A DNA stretch of 64,000 nucleotides from Listeria monocytogenes (GTDB lineage: Bacteria > Bacillota > Bacilli > Lactobacillales > Listeriaceae). The position numbers were made by a program, and so were the translations under genes. Position 1 is the stretch's first letter, and every line of letters begins with the position of its first letter. The notes beneath the pieces were generated by a model, which did no database searches, was not told the DNA's origin, and was given only the letters and a program-made list of their open reading frames with translations. This document shows positions 1-10,060 of the stretch, piece after piece. Where the stretch lies: NCBI RefSeq assembly GCF_041765605.1, contig NZ_CP168900.1, positions 946,001 through 1,010,000 on the forward strand. Reading direction: 5' to 3'.

Positions 1-21
1 AGAATTGCATACGTAAGAAGA

Positions 22-50
22 AGCCTGGGACTTTTGTTCTGGGCTTTTTT
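22..50 (+). terminator. Rho-independent terminator of the upstream gene
   Basis: A 10-pair stem with some G-U pairs (AGCC.../...GGCT) closes a TTTT-type loop and is followed by six T. It ends the transcript of a gene lying left of the window. Confidence 0.7.
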
Positions 51-74
51 ATACTAGCAAGCTGTTTTTGAGTG

Positions 75-83
75 TGCTATAAT
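75..83 (+). promoter_or_regulatory. Extended -10 promoter of the formate/nitrite channel gene
   Basis: TGC-TATAAT is a perfect -10 (78-83) with the extended TGn element. No good -35 lies at the expected distance, which fits an extended -10 promoter. Confidence 0.6.
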
Positions 84-129
84 AAAAACGCTATTTTGTG
101 ATTATTTTAACAAGAAGGAAGGGATTCAT

Positions 130-942
130 GTGGGATATTACAGCCCGCAGGAAGTAACAGAGATTACGATTGAAAAAGGAACCCAAAAAGCAAATTCAAG
201 TACGTTAACGCTTGTGTTGTTAGGCTTTTTAGGTGGTGCCTTTATATCTCTTGGTTACTTATTATACATACGTGCAGTAGGAACAATGCCTCACGAATGG
301 GGGAGCTTTGCAACGCTTATCGGCGCCAGTCTTTTTCCGGTTGGCCTCGTTTGTATTTTGCTAGGTGGAGGAGAATTAATTACCGGCAACATGATGGCTG
401 TCGCGATTGCTTGGTACGACAAAAAAATTTCCTTCCAACAATTACTTAGAAACTGGGCGATTGTGTCTGTCATGAACTTAGTGGGCGCATTTTTTGTCGC
501 TTACTTCTTCGGACATTTCGTTGGTTTAACAGAAGGCGATTTCTTACCAAAAACGCTAGCTACAGCTGGTGCAAAAATTAACGATCCTTTCTGGGTTGCT
601 TTTGTTTCCGGAATTGGTTGTAACTGGTTTGTTGGGATTGCGGTTTGGCTTTGCTACGCGGCCAAAGATTTCGCAGGGAAAATCCTTGGTATTTGGTTCC
701 CGGTTATGGCATTTGTTGCTATCGGATTTCAGCACGTTGTCGCCAACATGTTTATTATCCCAGCTGCGATTTTCGCTGGTTACTATTCATGGGCGGATTT
801 CATTTGGAACGTCATCCCAGTTTACTTAGGAAATGTAGTCGGTGGAGCAGTTTTTGTTAGCTTATTCTACTTCCTTGCTTATAAGAAAAACGCGCCTAAA
901 AAAGTAAAAGAAGAAATACACCAACCAATTGAAGAAAGTTAA
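130..942 (+). CDS. Formate/nitrite transporter family protein (FNT, FocA/NirC type)
   Basis: A 270-residue integral membrane protein of the FNT family, whose pentameric channels pass formate, nitrite or related small anions across the cytoplasmic membrane. About six hydrophobic segments are visible, and the N-terminal half carries the FNT-like stretch GGGELITGNMM followed by a polar loop. The C-terminus is charged and cytoplasmic. The start is GTG at 130, six bases after GGAAGGG; an overlapping ATG at 128 opens only a short reading frame. The gene is monocistronic, with its own promoter and terminator. Which anion it carries cannot be read from the sequence. Confidence 0.9.
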   Translation: MGYYSPQEVTEITIEKGTQKANSSTLTLVLLGFLGGAFISLGYLLYIRAVGTMPHEWGSFATLIGASLFPVGLVCILLGGGELITGNMMAVAIAWYDKKISFQQLLRNWAIVSVMNLVGAFFVAYFFGHFVGLTEGDFLPKTLATAGAKINDPFWVAFVSGIGCNWFVGIAVWLCYAAKDFAGKILGIWFPVMAFVAIGFQHVVANMFIIPAAIFAGYYSWADFIWNVIPVYLGNVVGGAVFVSLFYFLAYKKNAPKKVKEEIHQPIEES

Positions 943-947
943 GACCG

Positions 948-984
948 AAAAAGCTAGTTACATTCGATGTAGCTAGCTTTTTTT
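948..984 (+). terminator. Terminator of the FNT gene
   Basis: AAGCTAG-T-TACAT / ATGTA-G-CTAGCTT forms a long, almost perfect stem with a 3-base loop, followed by a T run. Confidence 0.85.
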
Positions 985-1011
985 GAAAAAAATTAAAGTT
1001 TTTTAGAGACT

Positions 1012-1037
1012 GTTCTCGTTCCCGCCATGTTGGGATA
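1012..1037 (+). promoter_or_regulatory. Candidate SigB-type promoter of the aldehyde dehydrogenase gene
   Basis: GTTC (1012-1015), 16 bases, GGGATA (1032-1037) resembles the SigB pattern GTTT-N(13-16)-GGG(A/T)AT. I recall that the homologous Listeria gene is stress-induced. The leader would be about 120 bases; the stretch 1040-1150 shows no other convincing element. Confidence 0.45.
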
Positions 1038-1166
1038 GAATGACTTTTTCCAAAAACCATTTTGCCACTTAAAAAAGAAAATCCTGATTAAATTTTTCGA
1101 TTTGTGGAAAACACTATTATAAGCAACGAGAGCACGTGCAGAAAAATTTTTTGAGGAGTGGTATTT

Positions 1167-2633
1167 TTGAGTATTAAAGAAACAGCCTTACCAAAAGTTC
1201 AAACAAAATTATTTATTAATGGAAAATGGACGGATGGAGATAATAAAGAAACAAAAGATATTGTAAACCCAGCAAACGGAGAAGTTATTGCCAAAATCGC
1301 TCAAGCTGGACCAAACGAAACCAAAAAAGCCATTAAAGCTGCAAAAGAAGCATTTCCTGATTGGGCAAAAATGGAACTAGCTGATCGCGTCAAATTATTA
1401 CACAAAATTGCCGATTTAATGGAAGAAAAAGCAGATACACTAGCAAAAATTATGACGCTTGAACAAGGTAAACCGCTAAAAGAATCAAAAGGAGAAGTCC
1501 TAACTGGCGCAGAAAACTTCCGATTCGCTGCAGAAGAAGCAAGAAGATTATATGGGGAAACTATCCCAGCGCCAAACAATCATGCGTTTATCGTGAAAAA
1601 ACAACCAATTGGCGTAGTTGCGGCCATTACTCCGTGGAATTTCCCAGGTGGTATGGTGACACGAAAACTTGCTCCAGCGCTTGCAACCGGAAATACAATC
1701 GTATTAAAACCATCCGGAGATACGCCGCTTTCAGCCCTAGCTATCTTTGAAATTTTTGAAGAAGCCGGCTTGCCAAAAGGTGTTGCCAATATCGTTATGG
1801 GTAGCTCCAAAGAAATCGGCGAAACGTTAACTGACAGTGATGATGTTCGTAAACTAACTTTCACCGGCTCCACGAAAGTCGGTCAAACACTATTCAAACA
1901 ATCAGCCGAAACACTGAAAAAAATCTCGCTCGAACTTGGTGGACATGCGCCATTTATCGTATTTGATGATGCGAACCTGGATGCTGCTGTAAATGATTTA
2001 GTTGCAGCGAAATTCCGCAATAACGGTCAAGTATGTGTATCGCCAAACCGAATTTTTGTTGCCAAAGAAATTAAAGAAAAATTCACTAAGGCGCTAGTTG
2101 CTAAAGTAAAACAACTAAAAGTAGGTAACGGTTTAGATGATGTGAATGTTGGTCCACTTATCCGCGAAGATGCGATTGACAAAATCGACAAACAACTTAA
2201 AAATGCCACAGATAAAGGTGCCAAAGTCTTAACTGGTGGCGGCCGTTTAACAGGTTCCGACTATGACAAAGGGAACTTCTACAAACCAACTGTCTTAGAT
2301 AATGTTACCCGTGAAATGGATATTTTCTACGAAGAAACATTTGGTCCAGTAATCCCACTCATCACATTTGAAACGGAAGACGAAGCAATCGAAATGGCGA
2401 ATGACAGTGAATTCGGTCTTGCTTCTTACTTCTATACAAAAGACTTAGCTCGCGTAGAAAAAGTAGGTGCGGCATTAGAATATGGTATGGTAGGTGCAAA
2501 CGAAATTGCGATTTCTAACCCAGAAACCCCATTTGGCGGTGTTAAACATTCTGGTTTCGGTCGCGAAAACGGCCACTACGGTATGGAAGAATACATCCAA
2601 GTGAAATTTATTAATTTAAAATATCGTGACTAA
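1167..2633 (+). CDS. gabD: Succinate-semialdehyde dehydrogenase (aldehyde dehydrogenase superfamily)
   Basis: NAD(P)-dependent oxidation of succinate semialdehyde to succinate, the last step of the GABA shunt, is the likely reaction. The 488-residue protein has the full ALDH fold: the cofactor motif TPWNFPGG, the FTGSTKVG loop, the general base in LELGGHAP, and the catalytic cysteine in NNGQVCVSPNR, then EETFGPV. The start is TTG at 1167, eight bases after GAGGAG; an in-frame GTG at 1158 overlaps that ribosome site and is unlikely. The gene is monocistronic. Substrate assignment is by family; another aldehyde is possible. A SigB-type promoter suggests a role in acid or general stress, which is inference. 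Confidence 0.9.
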   Translation: MSIKETALPKVQTKLFINGKWTDGDNKETKDIVNPANGEVIAKIAQAGPNETKKAIKAAKEAFPDWAKMELADRVKLLHKIADLMEEKADTLAKIMTLEQGKPLKESKGEVLTGAENFRFAAEEARRLYGETIPAPNNHAFIVKKQPIGVVAAITPWNFPGGMVTRKLAPALATGNTIVLKPSGDTPLSALAIFEIFEEAGLPKGVANIVMGSSKEIGETLTDSDDVRKLTFTGSTKVGQTLFKQSAETLKKISLELGGHAPFIVFDDANLDAAVNDLVAAKFRNNGQVCVSPNRIFVAKEIKEKFTKALVAKVKQLKVGNGLDDVNVGPLIREDAIDKIDKQLKNATDKGAKVLTGGGRLTGSDYDKGNFYKPTVLDNVTREMDIFYEETFGPVIPLITFETEDEAIEMANDSEFGLASYFYTKDLARVEKVGAALEYGMVGANEIAISNPETPFGGVKHSGFGRENGHYGMEEYIQVKFINLKYRD

Positions 2634-2645
2634 CACAGGTTATTA

Positions 2646-2682
2646 AGAAACTCCTTCGCTTCATGCGGAGGGGTTCTTTTTT
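2646..2682 (+). terminator. Terminator of gabD
   Basis: AGAAaCTCCttCGC pairs with GCGgaGGgGTTCT around a TTCAT loop, followed by eight T. Confidence 0.85.
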
Positions 2683-2688
2683 ATGCAG

Positions 2689-2706
2689 TTTCCTACCAGT
2701 AGGAAA
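2689..2706 (+). promoter_or_regulatory. Perfect 18-base palindrome upstream of the PTS promoter
   Basis: TTTCCTAC-CA-GTAGGAAA, 8-base arms, ends nine bases upstream of the -35. That position fits an activator; the PRD regulator encoded at 6256-8154 is the obvious candidate, but the link is inference. Confidence 0.5.
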
Positions 2707-2715
2707 AAAACATAT

Positions 2716-2744
2716 TTGTAAGCGGATTCAGTCATTTATATAAT
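2716..2744 (+). promoter_or_regulatory. Promoter of the PTS/GH1 operon with overlapping cre site
   Basis: TTGTAA (2716-2721), 17 bases, TATAAT (2739-2744). The bases 2717-2730, TGTAAGCGGATTCA, match the CcpA cre pattern TGWAANCGNTNWCA at all but one position and cover the -35 and spacer, so carbon catabolite repression is expected. Confidence 0.7.
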
Positions 2745-2775
2745 AAAAGTAAGTTAAGGAAAGGGAGGATACAAA

Positions 2776-3081
2776 ATGAAAAACATTTTACTCATTTGTG
2801 GGTCAGGAGCTTCAAGTGGATTCATGGCAGCAGCAATCAGAAAAGCCGCAAAAAAACGTGGAGAACAAGTGACGGTGAAAGCAGCCAGTGAGTCACAAAT
2901 AGATGAAAGAATTAATGAAATTGATTACTTATTAATCGGGCCGCACTTAGCTTATATGCTGGATGACTTAAAACAAAAAGTAGCCGATAAAAATGTTTTA
3001 GTATCAATTATTCCGCAAGCAACTTATGGCACACTTAACGGTGAAAAAGCACTGGATCTCATTTTAACTATGGAGGGATAA
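2776..3081 (+). CDS. PTS system, lactose/cellobiose-family IIB component
   Basis: A 101-residue cytoplasmic phosphocarrier that passes phosphate from IIA to the incoming sugar. The phosphorylated residue is Cys8 in the P-loop-like motif LLICGSGASSGF at the N-terminus, as in the CelA/LicB group. First gene of an operon IIB-IIC-IIA-glycosidase; four bases separate it from IIC. The start follows AAAGGGAGG. The sugar is probably a beta-glucoside, judged from the GH1 enzyme in the operon. Confidence 0.9.
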   Translation: MKNILLICGSGASSGFMAAAIRKAAKKRGEQVTVKAASESQIDERINEIDYLLIGPHLAYMLDDLKQKVADKNVLVSIIPQATYGTLNGEKALDLILTMEG

Positions 3082-3085
3082 CACG

Positions 3086-4354
3086 ATGAACAACAAAGTG
3101 ATGGATTTTATGACAAATAAATTTGCTCCAAAAGTAAATAAAGTTGTTAAAAATCCTTGGGTATCAGCAATTCAAGATGCAATTATGTCTGCGCTTCCGC
3201 TCGTTTTTGTCGGTTCTTTAGTCACCATCGTTTCACTACTTAAAAATTTATTTCCCGGCATGCCTGACTTTTCGATGATAAGTAATTTTTCGTTTGGAAT
3301 GTTTGGGTTAGTCGTAGCGTTTTTAATCCCATACTATCTGATGGAGAAAAAAGGAAATAGTAGCCAAAAATTAATTTCTGGCGCAACTGGACTTGTTCTA
3401 TTTTTAATGCTACTATTTCCAACTATTTCAGCAGACGGGGATGCCGTTTTCATTTTATCTAGATTTGGAGCGACAGGGATGTTCTTATCCATTACAACCG
3501 GCTTATTTGTTGGTTGTGTGATGAACTTTGCTGCGAAACGATCCTTTTTCAGTGAAGATACACCGATTCCGGATTTTGTCGTTGGTTGGTTCAATAGCTT
3601 GCTACCAATTACATTTATTCTGATTGTTGGTTGGTTAATAACTGTTCAATTTAACATTGATTTCTTTGAAGTGATTGTGGCAGTGTTTAGCCCGCTCGCG
3701 TCAATCGTACAATCTTATCCAGGCTTTGTGCTTTCGGTTTTCATTCCAGCATTTCTTTATACATTCGGGATTTCTGGGTGGGTTATGATGCCCGCGATTT
3801 ACCCGGTTTATATGGCTGGACTCGCAGAAAACTCACAAGCTGTAGCAAATGGCGCAAGTGCATCAAACATCGCAACACAAGAAACTGTATACGCATTAAT
3901 TTCAATCGGCGGGGTCGGCACAACCTTATCACTATCCATTATGATGCTCATTTTAAGTAAGTCTTTACAGCTAAAAGCAATCGGAAAAGCAGTTATTGTC
4001 CCATCGATTTTTAATATCAACGAACCATTGTTTTTCGGGGCACCAATTGCCTTCAACCCATACTTAATGATTCCAACGTGGATTAATGCTTTCTTAGTTC
4101 CAAGCATCGCCTATTTCGTTATGTCGATGAACTTAGTAAGTATTCCCGCGCAATCGTTCTTGCTATGGTACATGCCTTATCCTGTAACGTCTTACCTTGC
4201 AACACAAGATTTCCGAGGTGTGATTGCTTGTTTAGCAATTATCGTCATCACATGGCTCGTCTACTTGCCGTTCTTTAAAGCATACGACAACTCATTACTC
4301 AAACAAGAAAAATTAGATGCAGTCGAAACAGAGAAAGAAATGGTAACAAATTGA
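3086..4354 (+). CDS. PTS system, lactose/cellobiose-family IIC permease
   Basis: A 422-residue membrane permease of the EIIC Lac/Cel family that imports and phosphorylates a beta-linked sugar together with its IIB and IIA partners. It has about ten hydrophobic segments and the family stretch IFNINEPLFFGAPIAFNP, whose Glu and Asn line the sugar site. The N-terminus is amphipathic (MNNKVMDFMTNKFAP...), usual for this family. The ribosome site is GGAGGG at the end of the IIB gene. Translation is probably coupled through the operon. Confidence 0.92.
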   Translation: MNNKVMDFMTNKFAPKVNKVVKNPWVSAIQDAIMSALPLVFVGSLVTIVSLLKNLFPGMPDFSMISNFSFGMFGLVVAFLIPYYLMEKKGNSSQKLISGATGLVLFLMLLFPTISADGDAVFILSRFGATGMFLSITTGLFVGCVMNFAAKRSFFSEDTPIPDFVVGWFNSLLPITFILIVGWLITVQFNIDFFEVIVAVFSPLASIVQSYPGFVLSVFIPAFLYTFGISGWVMMPAIYPVYMAGLAENSQAVANGASASNIATQETVYALISIGGVGTTLSLSIMMLILSKSLQLKAIGKAVIVPSIFNINEPLFFGAPIAFNPYLMIPTWINAFLVPSIAYFVMSMNLVSIPAQSFLLWYMPYPVTSYLATQDFRGVIACLAIIVITWLVYLPFFKAYDNSLLKQEKLDAVETEKEMVTN

Positions 4355-4368
4355 TTGGAGGAACTAAA

Positions 4369-6182
<1,814 letters not shown>

Positions 6183-6193
6183 TGTAAAAGAGC

Positions 6194-6228
6194 GCCAGTT
6201 GTGGTAGTTGATAGCTAATACAACTGGC
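6194..6228 (+). terminator. Intergenic hairpin between the GH1 gene and its regulator
   Basis: GCCAGTTGT and ACAACTGGC form a perfect 9-pair stem with a 17-base loop. Only a short TTT follows, so it may act as a weak terminator or as a processing or stability element that lowers expression of the regulator gene. Confidence 0.5.
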
Positions 6229-6255
6229 TTTCGATATATAGGGGGTAACAAAAAA

Positions 6256-8154
6256 ATGGATACTCAAAAAGAAATACTAGCTTATTTGCATAAACAGGAA
6301 AATAAGTGGGTTACCTCAAATGAGTTAGCAGCTTTTTGCGAATGTACAACACGAACCATTCGCAACAACATTTCTAAAATAAATGAAGCGACACCGAATT
6401 TAATTCGTTCTGCAAAACAAGGCTATCAAATCAATCAGCGTATCCCATTTGAACTTCAGACAGAAAGTGATGTAACAGAACGAAAGTCAAAACTCTTACT
6501 CGAATTAATTAAAAACTCTACTAAAGGCGTTGACCTGTTCGAACTTGCGGATATTTTATACATTTCAGAAGTAACCTTAAAAAAAGACATCCAACAATTA
6601 AAAAACGAACTAAAAGAAGCCGATGTCCAAATCGTCACCAGTAAAGACCGAATCAAATTAATCGGAAAAGAACGTGCCAAACGAAAATATATGATTTCCT
6701 TGCTATACGAAGAAGGCGGATACCGTGAAAGTATCAAAAGTCGCATTCAAGAAATGATTGAATTTGTTTCTATCGATAAACTACAAAACATCGTAAAAGA
6801 AGTTTTAGCGGAAGAATCCATTACAACCAATCAATATTCGATGATGAACATTGTTTTACATTACGCCATTAGCATCGTCCGAATTCAACAGGGAAATACA
6901 CTCATTGAAACCCAAAAAACACTCATCCGAAAACACTCCAAAGAATACGAAATATCGAAAAAAATTGCTAAAATTCTCTCGGAAGAATACCAAATCCATT
7001 TTTCAGAGGCAGAGACAAAACAACTTGGACTTTTATATGTTGGCTTGCAAAATGAACAATCTGCTAATGCCAATCATGGCGAACTGGACCAATTTGTTGA
7101 TAAAAAAATCATCGAAGCACTTAAAAGCGTGCTCGCCAATGTGGAAGAAACCTATCTCATTGATCTCCAAAATGAGCAACTTTTTATCAAGCTAGCGATT
7201 CACGTCCAAAGCCTATACTATCGCTCGCGTTACAAAGCGTACACCAGAAATTTAAGCTTACTTGATATTAAAACGTCCTACCCCGTAACTTTTGACATTG
7301 CCGTTTACATTTCTTCTTTGCTACAAGAAAAACTAACGATAGATTTTAACGAAGATGAAATTTCCTTTATCGCGCTGCATATCGGCTCTTTTCTAGAAAG
7401 TGAAAACCGTGATGATATTCGCTTAGAAATAGGCCTACTTATTGAGGATTATCACGATTTAAGAACAAATATGCTGAAAAAGCTGCGTGCACGATTTGAA
7501 AATGAAGCTACCATCGAACTGATAGAAAACGAGGACTCAGAAGAAAATTTTGATATTATCTTAACAACAAACCGTGATATTGCTCTTGAAAAAGCGGGCT
7601 CTATCTTTATTCATCCATTACTAACGACGAAGGATATCAAAAAAATCAGCAATCGAATCCAAACAAAGAAAAAAATCTTGGAAAATCACATACGAGGTCA
7701 ACAAATTGATCGCTATATCGTTCGTTCCCTCTACGCAAACCAAATTGACCCCTCAGAACTGACACCCGCAAAAATCAGAGAGCAAATGATTTCTAAAATG
7801 GAAAAACAAACCTTCGTCACGCCGGAATTTAAAGAAAAAGTCGAAAAAAGGGAACGAATGGCGCCAACAAGCTTCCCATCCGGCATTGCTATACCTCATT
7901 CTATCAAGAATGATGCGCTTCAAAGTGGTGTATCCATAATGACGCTACAAGAACCGATTTATTGGAATGACGTCAAAATAAAAATAATTGCCCTCGTTGC
8001 CATCAGTAAAAAAGATGCGACAGAGTTCAATGATTTTTTTGAAAAGTTTGTAGAAATCGTTTCCGAACCCATCAACACTAAACGTTTATCAATGGCCGAA
8101 AGTTTCAAGGAGTTCATCCAAAAACTAAAAATGATGATGGAAGAAAATGAGTAA
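6256..8154 (+). CDS. PRD-containing PTS-regulated transcriptional regulator (LicR/MtlR-like)
   Basis: A 632-residue activator whose DNA binding is set by PTS phosphorylation. Domains in order: HTH (about 1-60, CTTRTIRNNISKIN), a second HTH (about 85-145), PRD1 (about 180-285, histidine in NIVLHYAIS), PRD2 (about 295-400, histidines in KLAIHVQSL and FIALHIGS), an EIIB-like region (about 405-490) with no visible Cys, and a C-terminal EIIA-like domain (about 500-632, IAIPHS histidine). The start is ATG at 6256 after AGGGGG. It follows the PTS/GH1 operon and very likely controls it. The missing EIIB cysteine suggests control mainly through histidines. Confidence 0.88.
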   Translation: MDTQKEILAYLHKQENKWVTSNELAAFCECTTRTIRNNISKINEATPNLIRSAKQGYQINQRIPFELQTESDVTERKSKLLLELIKNSTKGVDLFELADILYISEVTLKKDIQQLKNELKEADVQIVTSKDRIKLIGKERAKRKYMISLLYEEGGYRESIKSRIQEMIEFVSIDKLQNIVKEVLAEESITTNQYSMMNIVLHYAISIVRIQQGNTLIETQKTLIRKHSKEYEISKKIAKILSEEYQIHFSEAETKQLGLLYVGLQNEQSANANHGELDQFVDKKIIEALKSVLANVEETYLIDLQNEQLFIKLAIHVQSLYYRSRYKAYTRNLSLLDIKTSYPVTFDIAVYISSLLQEKLTIDFNEDEISFIALHIGSFLESENRDDIRLEIGLLIEDYHDLRTNMLKKLRARFENEATIELIENEDSEENFDIILTTNRDIALEKAGSIFIHPLLTTKDIKKISNRIQTKKKILENHIRGQQIDRYIVRSLYANQIDPSELTPAKIREQMISKMEKQTFVTPEFKEKVEKRERMAPTSFPSGIAIPHSIKNDALQSGVSIMTLQEPIYWNDVKIKIIALVAISKKDATEFNDFFEKFVEIVSEPINTKRLSMAESFKEFIQKLKMMMEENE

Positions 8155-8167
8155 ATGACAACAGACT

Positions 8168-8195
8168 AAGCCGTGTATTTCAAAAGACACGGCTT
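8168..8195 (+). terminator. Hairpin after the PRD regulator
   Basis: AAGCCGTGT / ACACGGCTT, 9 perfect pairs, 10-base loop, followed only by TTATAAA. A weak terminator or an mRNA end-protecting hairpin. Confidence 0.5.
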
Positions 8196-8202
8196 ATAAA
8201 GG

Positions 8203-8231
8203 TTGAAGTAACAATAAAATTGCGCTATAAT
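8203..8231 (+). promoter_or_regulatory. Promoter of the ABC-F leader
   Basis: TTGAAG (8203-8208), exactly 17 bases, TATAAT (8226-8231). Transcription should start near 8238, giving a leader of about 208 bases before the ATG at 8446. Confidence 0.8.
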
Positions 8232-8237
8232 ATAACC

Positions 8238-8445
8238 ATCAAACGAAAAGGAGTGTTATCTTAAGCCAATGAAATTCTAATCCTGTATTATATGAAAAAA
8301 TGAAGAAAGCTATCCAATTCTCGGATAGAAACTATTTTTTCGGACGGGATTCGTATGTTCATTTCGCATGATAACTCTTGCTACAGGCCTTTTTTGGCGT
8401 AGCCTCGCGGATTCCTCTCTGAAAATATTCAGGAGGTTATTTTTT
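8238..8445 (+). ncRNA. Structured leader of the ABC-F gene (attenuator, Rli53-like)
   Basis: The leader holds a hairpin CTATCC/GGATAG (8310-8328) before a T run at 8335-8340, and a second hairpin GCTAC..GCC/GGC..GTAGC (8380-8403) with a six-T loop. From memory, the same leader in L. monocytogenes is the antibiotic-responsive RNA Rli53 of lmo0919, in which ribosome stalling on a short uORF prevents premature termination. I cannot fold the alternative structures reliably, so the exact terminator stem is left open. Confidence 0.7.
8269..8280 (+). CDS. Three-codon upstream ORF in the ABC-F leader (Met-Lys-Phe)
   Basis: ATG AAA TTC stop at 8269-8280, about 15 bases after an AAAGGAG site (8247-8253), so spacing is long. 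GTG TTA TCT stop at 8253-8264 is a competing three-codon frame that overlaps the ribosome site. Either could sense ribosome-targeting drugs by stalling. Which one is translated is inference. Confidence 0.45.
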   Translation: MKF

Positions 8446-10017
8446 ATGTCTACAATCGAAATAAATCAATTAAAAATAGAAGTAGCAGACAGAGTTTTAG
8501 TAGAAATCCCTCATCTGCTAGTTAGTAAAAAAGCAAGAATCGGCATCATCGGTCAAAATGGTCTAGGAAAAACAACGCTAATGGAAGTGATTGCTGGTGC
8601 TAAAGAAGCGACATCTGGCACGGTGACTACACAAGGAAAACTTGCTTACATCAAACAACTTTCCGCGGATACAAGTACGAAAAGCGGTGGCGAAAAAACA
8701 AGAAAAGCTATCCAACACGCGATGCGCCAAAATCCAAGTGTTCTCCTAGCAGACGAACCAACAAGCAATCTTGATGTCGAAAGCGTCAAACATTTAGAAC
8801 GTCAGTGGAGCGATTTCCACGGTGCGCTCATAATTATCTCGCATGACCGCGCTTTTTTAGATGCACTTTGTACAGAAATATGGGAAATCAAAAACCAAAA
8901 AATTCACGTATACAAAGGAAACTACCACGCGTATTTAGAACAAAAACAACAACAAGAAAACCAAGCAGAACTTGCATACAAAGAATTTAAAAACAAAAAG
9001 AAACAATTACAAGCCTCCCAAACGTATCATGAAATCGAAGCCGGCCGCATCGTTAAACCAGGGAAACGGCTAAACAACAAAGAAGCCAGCGCATTTAAAG
9101 CCGGAAAAGGCACACAACAAAAGAAACAACACAGTACCATCAAAGCTTTAGAAAAACGAATTGAACGGCTCGGTAATGTCGAAAAACCACATACAACTAA
9201 ACCAATCAAAATTATCACCCCAGACAATCGCGTCATAAAAAAAGGTAATACAATACTAAGTGCCAAAGAAACAGCCTACGAAATCGCCGGACGAAAACTA
9301 TTTGAAACAAAAGCCTTTTCTATTAAAGCAGGGGATAAAGTGGCGCTGATCGGTGAAAATGCGAGTGGGAAAACTACATTTTTAAAAGAAATAATCCAAG
9401 AAAATCCTAATCTCTTATGTAATTCCCAAGCGAAAATTGCTTATTTCGACCAAGAATTGAATGGATTAAACCAAACGAAATCCCTGTTAGAAAACATCAC
9501 GGAAATTAGCGTTCAAACCAAGCAAGTAAACAGAGAAGTACTAGGTAGCATGCATTTTAAAGAAAGCGATTTGCATAAGGAAGTGCGCATGCTCTCTGGC
9601 GGGGAACGAGTGAAGTTGCTGCTCAGTATGCTCCTTGTTAGTGACGCCAATTTCTTGATTCTTGATGAACCAACCAACTATTTGGATATCTATGCAATGG
9701 AAGCGCTGGAAACGTTAATTAAACAATTTGCGGGGACAGTACTATTCGTTTCGCATGATAGAACTTTTGTTAATCATGTGGCAGAACAGCTACTCGTCAT
9801 TGAAAATAATGAAATGACTTTCCACCGTATGACTTTCGCGGAATATGAAGAAAGTAAAGCACCAAGTCGCATTACAGAAGAAGATAAATTGATTTTAGAA
9901 ATGCGCATGTCAGAAATTGCGGCAAAACTTATGCAACCCAATTTAAAGCCCGCAGAAAAAGCCATGCTCGAACAAGATTATCAAGAAATCATCACAAAAA
10001 GACAACAATTTAGTTAA
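8446..10017 (+). CDS. ABC-F ribosomal protection ATPase (lincosamide/streptogramin A type, VgaL/Lmo0919)
   Basis: A 523-residue soluble protein with two ABC ATPase domains and no membrane segments, the ABC-F plan. It binds the ribosomal E site and displaces antibiotics from the peptidyl-transferase centre. Domain 1: Walker A GQNGLGKTT, signature SGGEKTR, Walker B LLADEPTSNLD. A long charged linker (about 165-260) holds the antibiotic-resistance loop. Domain 2: GENASGKTT, LSGGERVK, LILDEPTNYLD. The start is ATG 8446 after AGGAGG; an in-frame extension back to 8368 lies in the leader and is rejected. Listeria homologues give intrinsic lincomycin and virginiamycin M resistance. The last codons form part of the terminator stem. 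Confidence 0.93.
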   Translation: MSTIEINQLKIEVADRVLVEIPHLLVSKKARIGIIGQNGLGKTTLMEVIAGAKEATSGTVTTQGKLAYIKQLSADTSTKSGGEKTRKAIQHAMRQNPSVLLADEPTSNLDVESVKHLERQWSDFHGALIIISHDRAFLDALCTEIWEIKNQKIHVYKGNYHAYLEQKQQQENQAELAYKEFKNKKKQLQASQTYHEIEAGRIVKPGKRLNNKEASAFKAGKGTQQKKQHSTIKALEKRIERLGNVEKPHTTKPIKIITPDNRVIKKGNTILSAKETAYEIAGRKLFETKAFSIKAGDKVALIGENASGKTTFLKEIIQENPNLLCNSQAKIAYFDQELNGLNQTKSLLENITEISVQTKQVNREVLGSMHFKESDLHKEVRMLSGGERVKLLLSMLLVSDANFLILDEPTNYLDIYAMEALETLIKQFAGTVLFVSHDRTFVNHVAEQLLVIENNEMTFHRMTFAEYEESKAPSRITEEDKLILEMRMSEIAAKLMQPNLKPAEKAMLEQDYQEIITKRQQFS

Positions 10018-10034
10018 ATTGTTGTCTTTTTATT
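9996..10034 (+). terminator. Terminator overlapping the end of the ABC-F gene
   Basis: Perfect 17-pair stem (9996-10012 with 10015-10031) separated by only two bases. The left arm is coding and the stop codon (10015-10017) begins the right arm. Confidence 0.8.
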
Positions 10035-10060
10035 CGAGCAAAATAAAAAATATAGTCATT

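Noticed and set aside
8368-8445. N-terminal extension of the ABC-F protein
   Set aside because: The added codons lie in the structured leader, lack a ribosome site, and the ATG at 8446 follows a strong AGGAGG.
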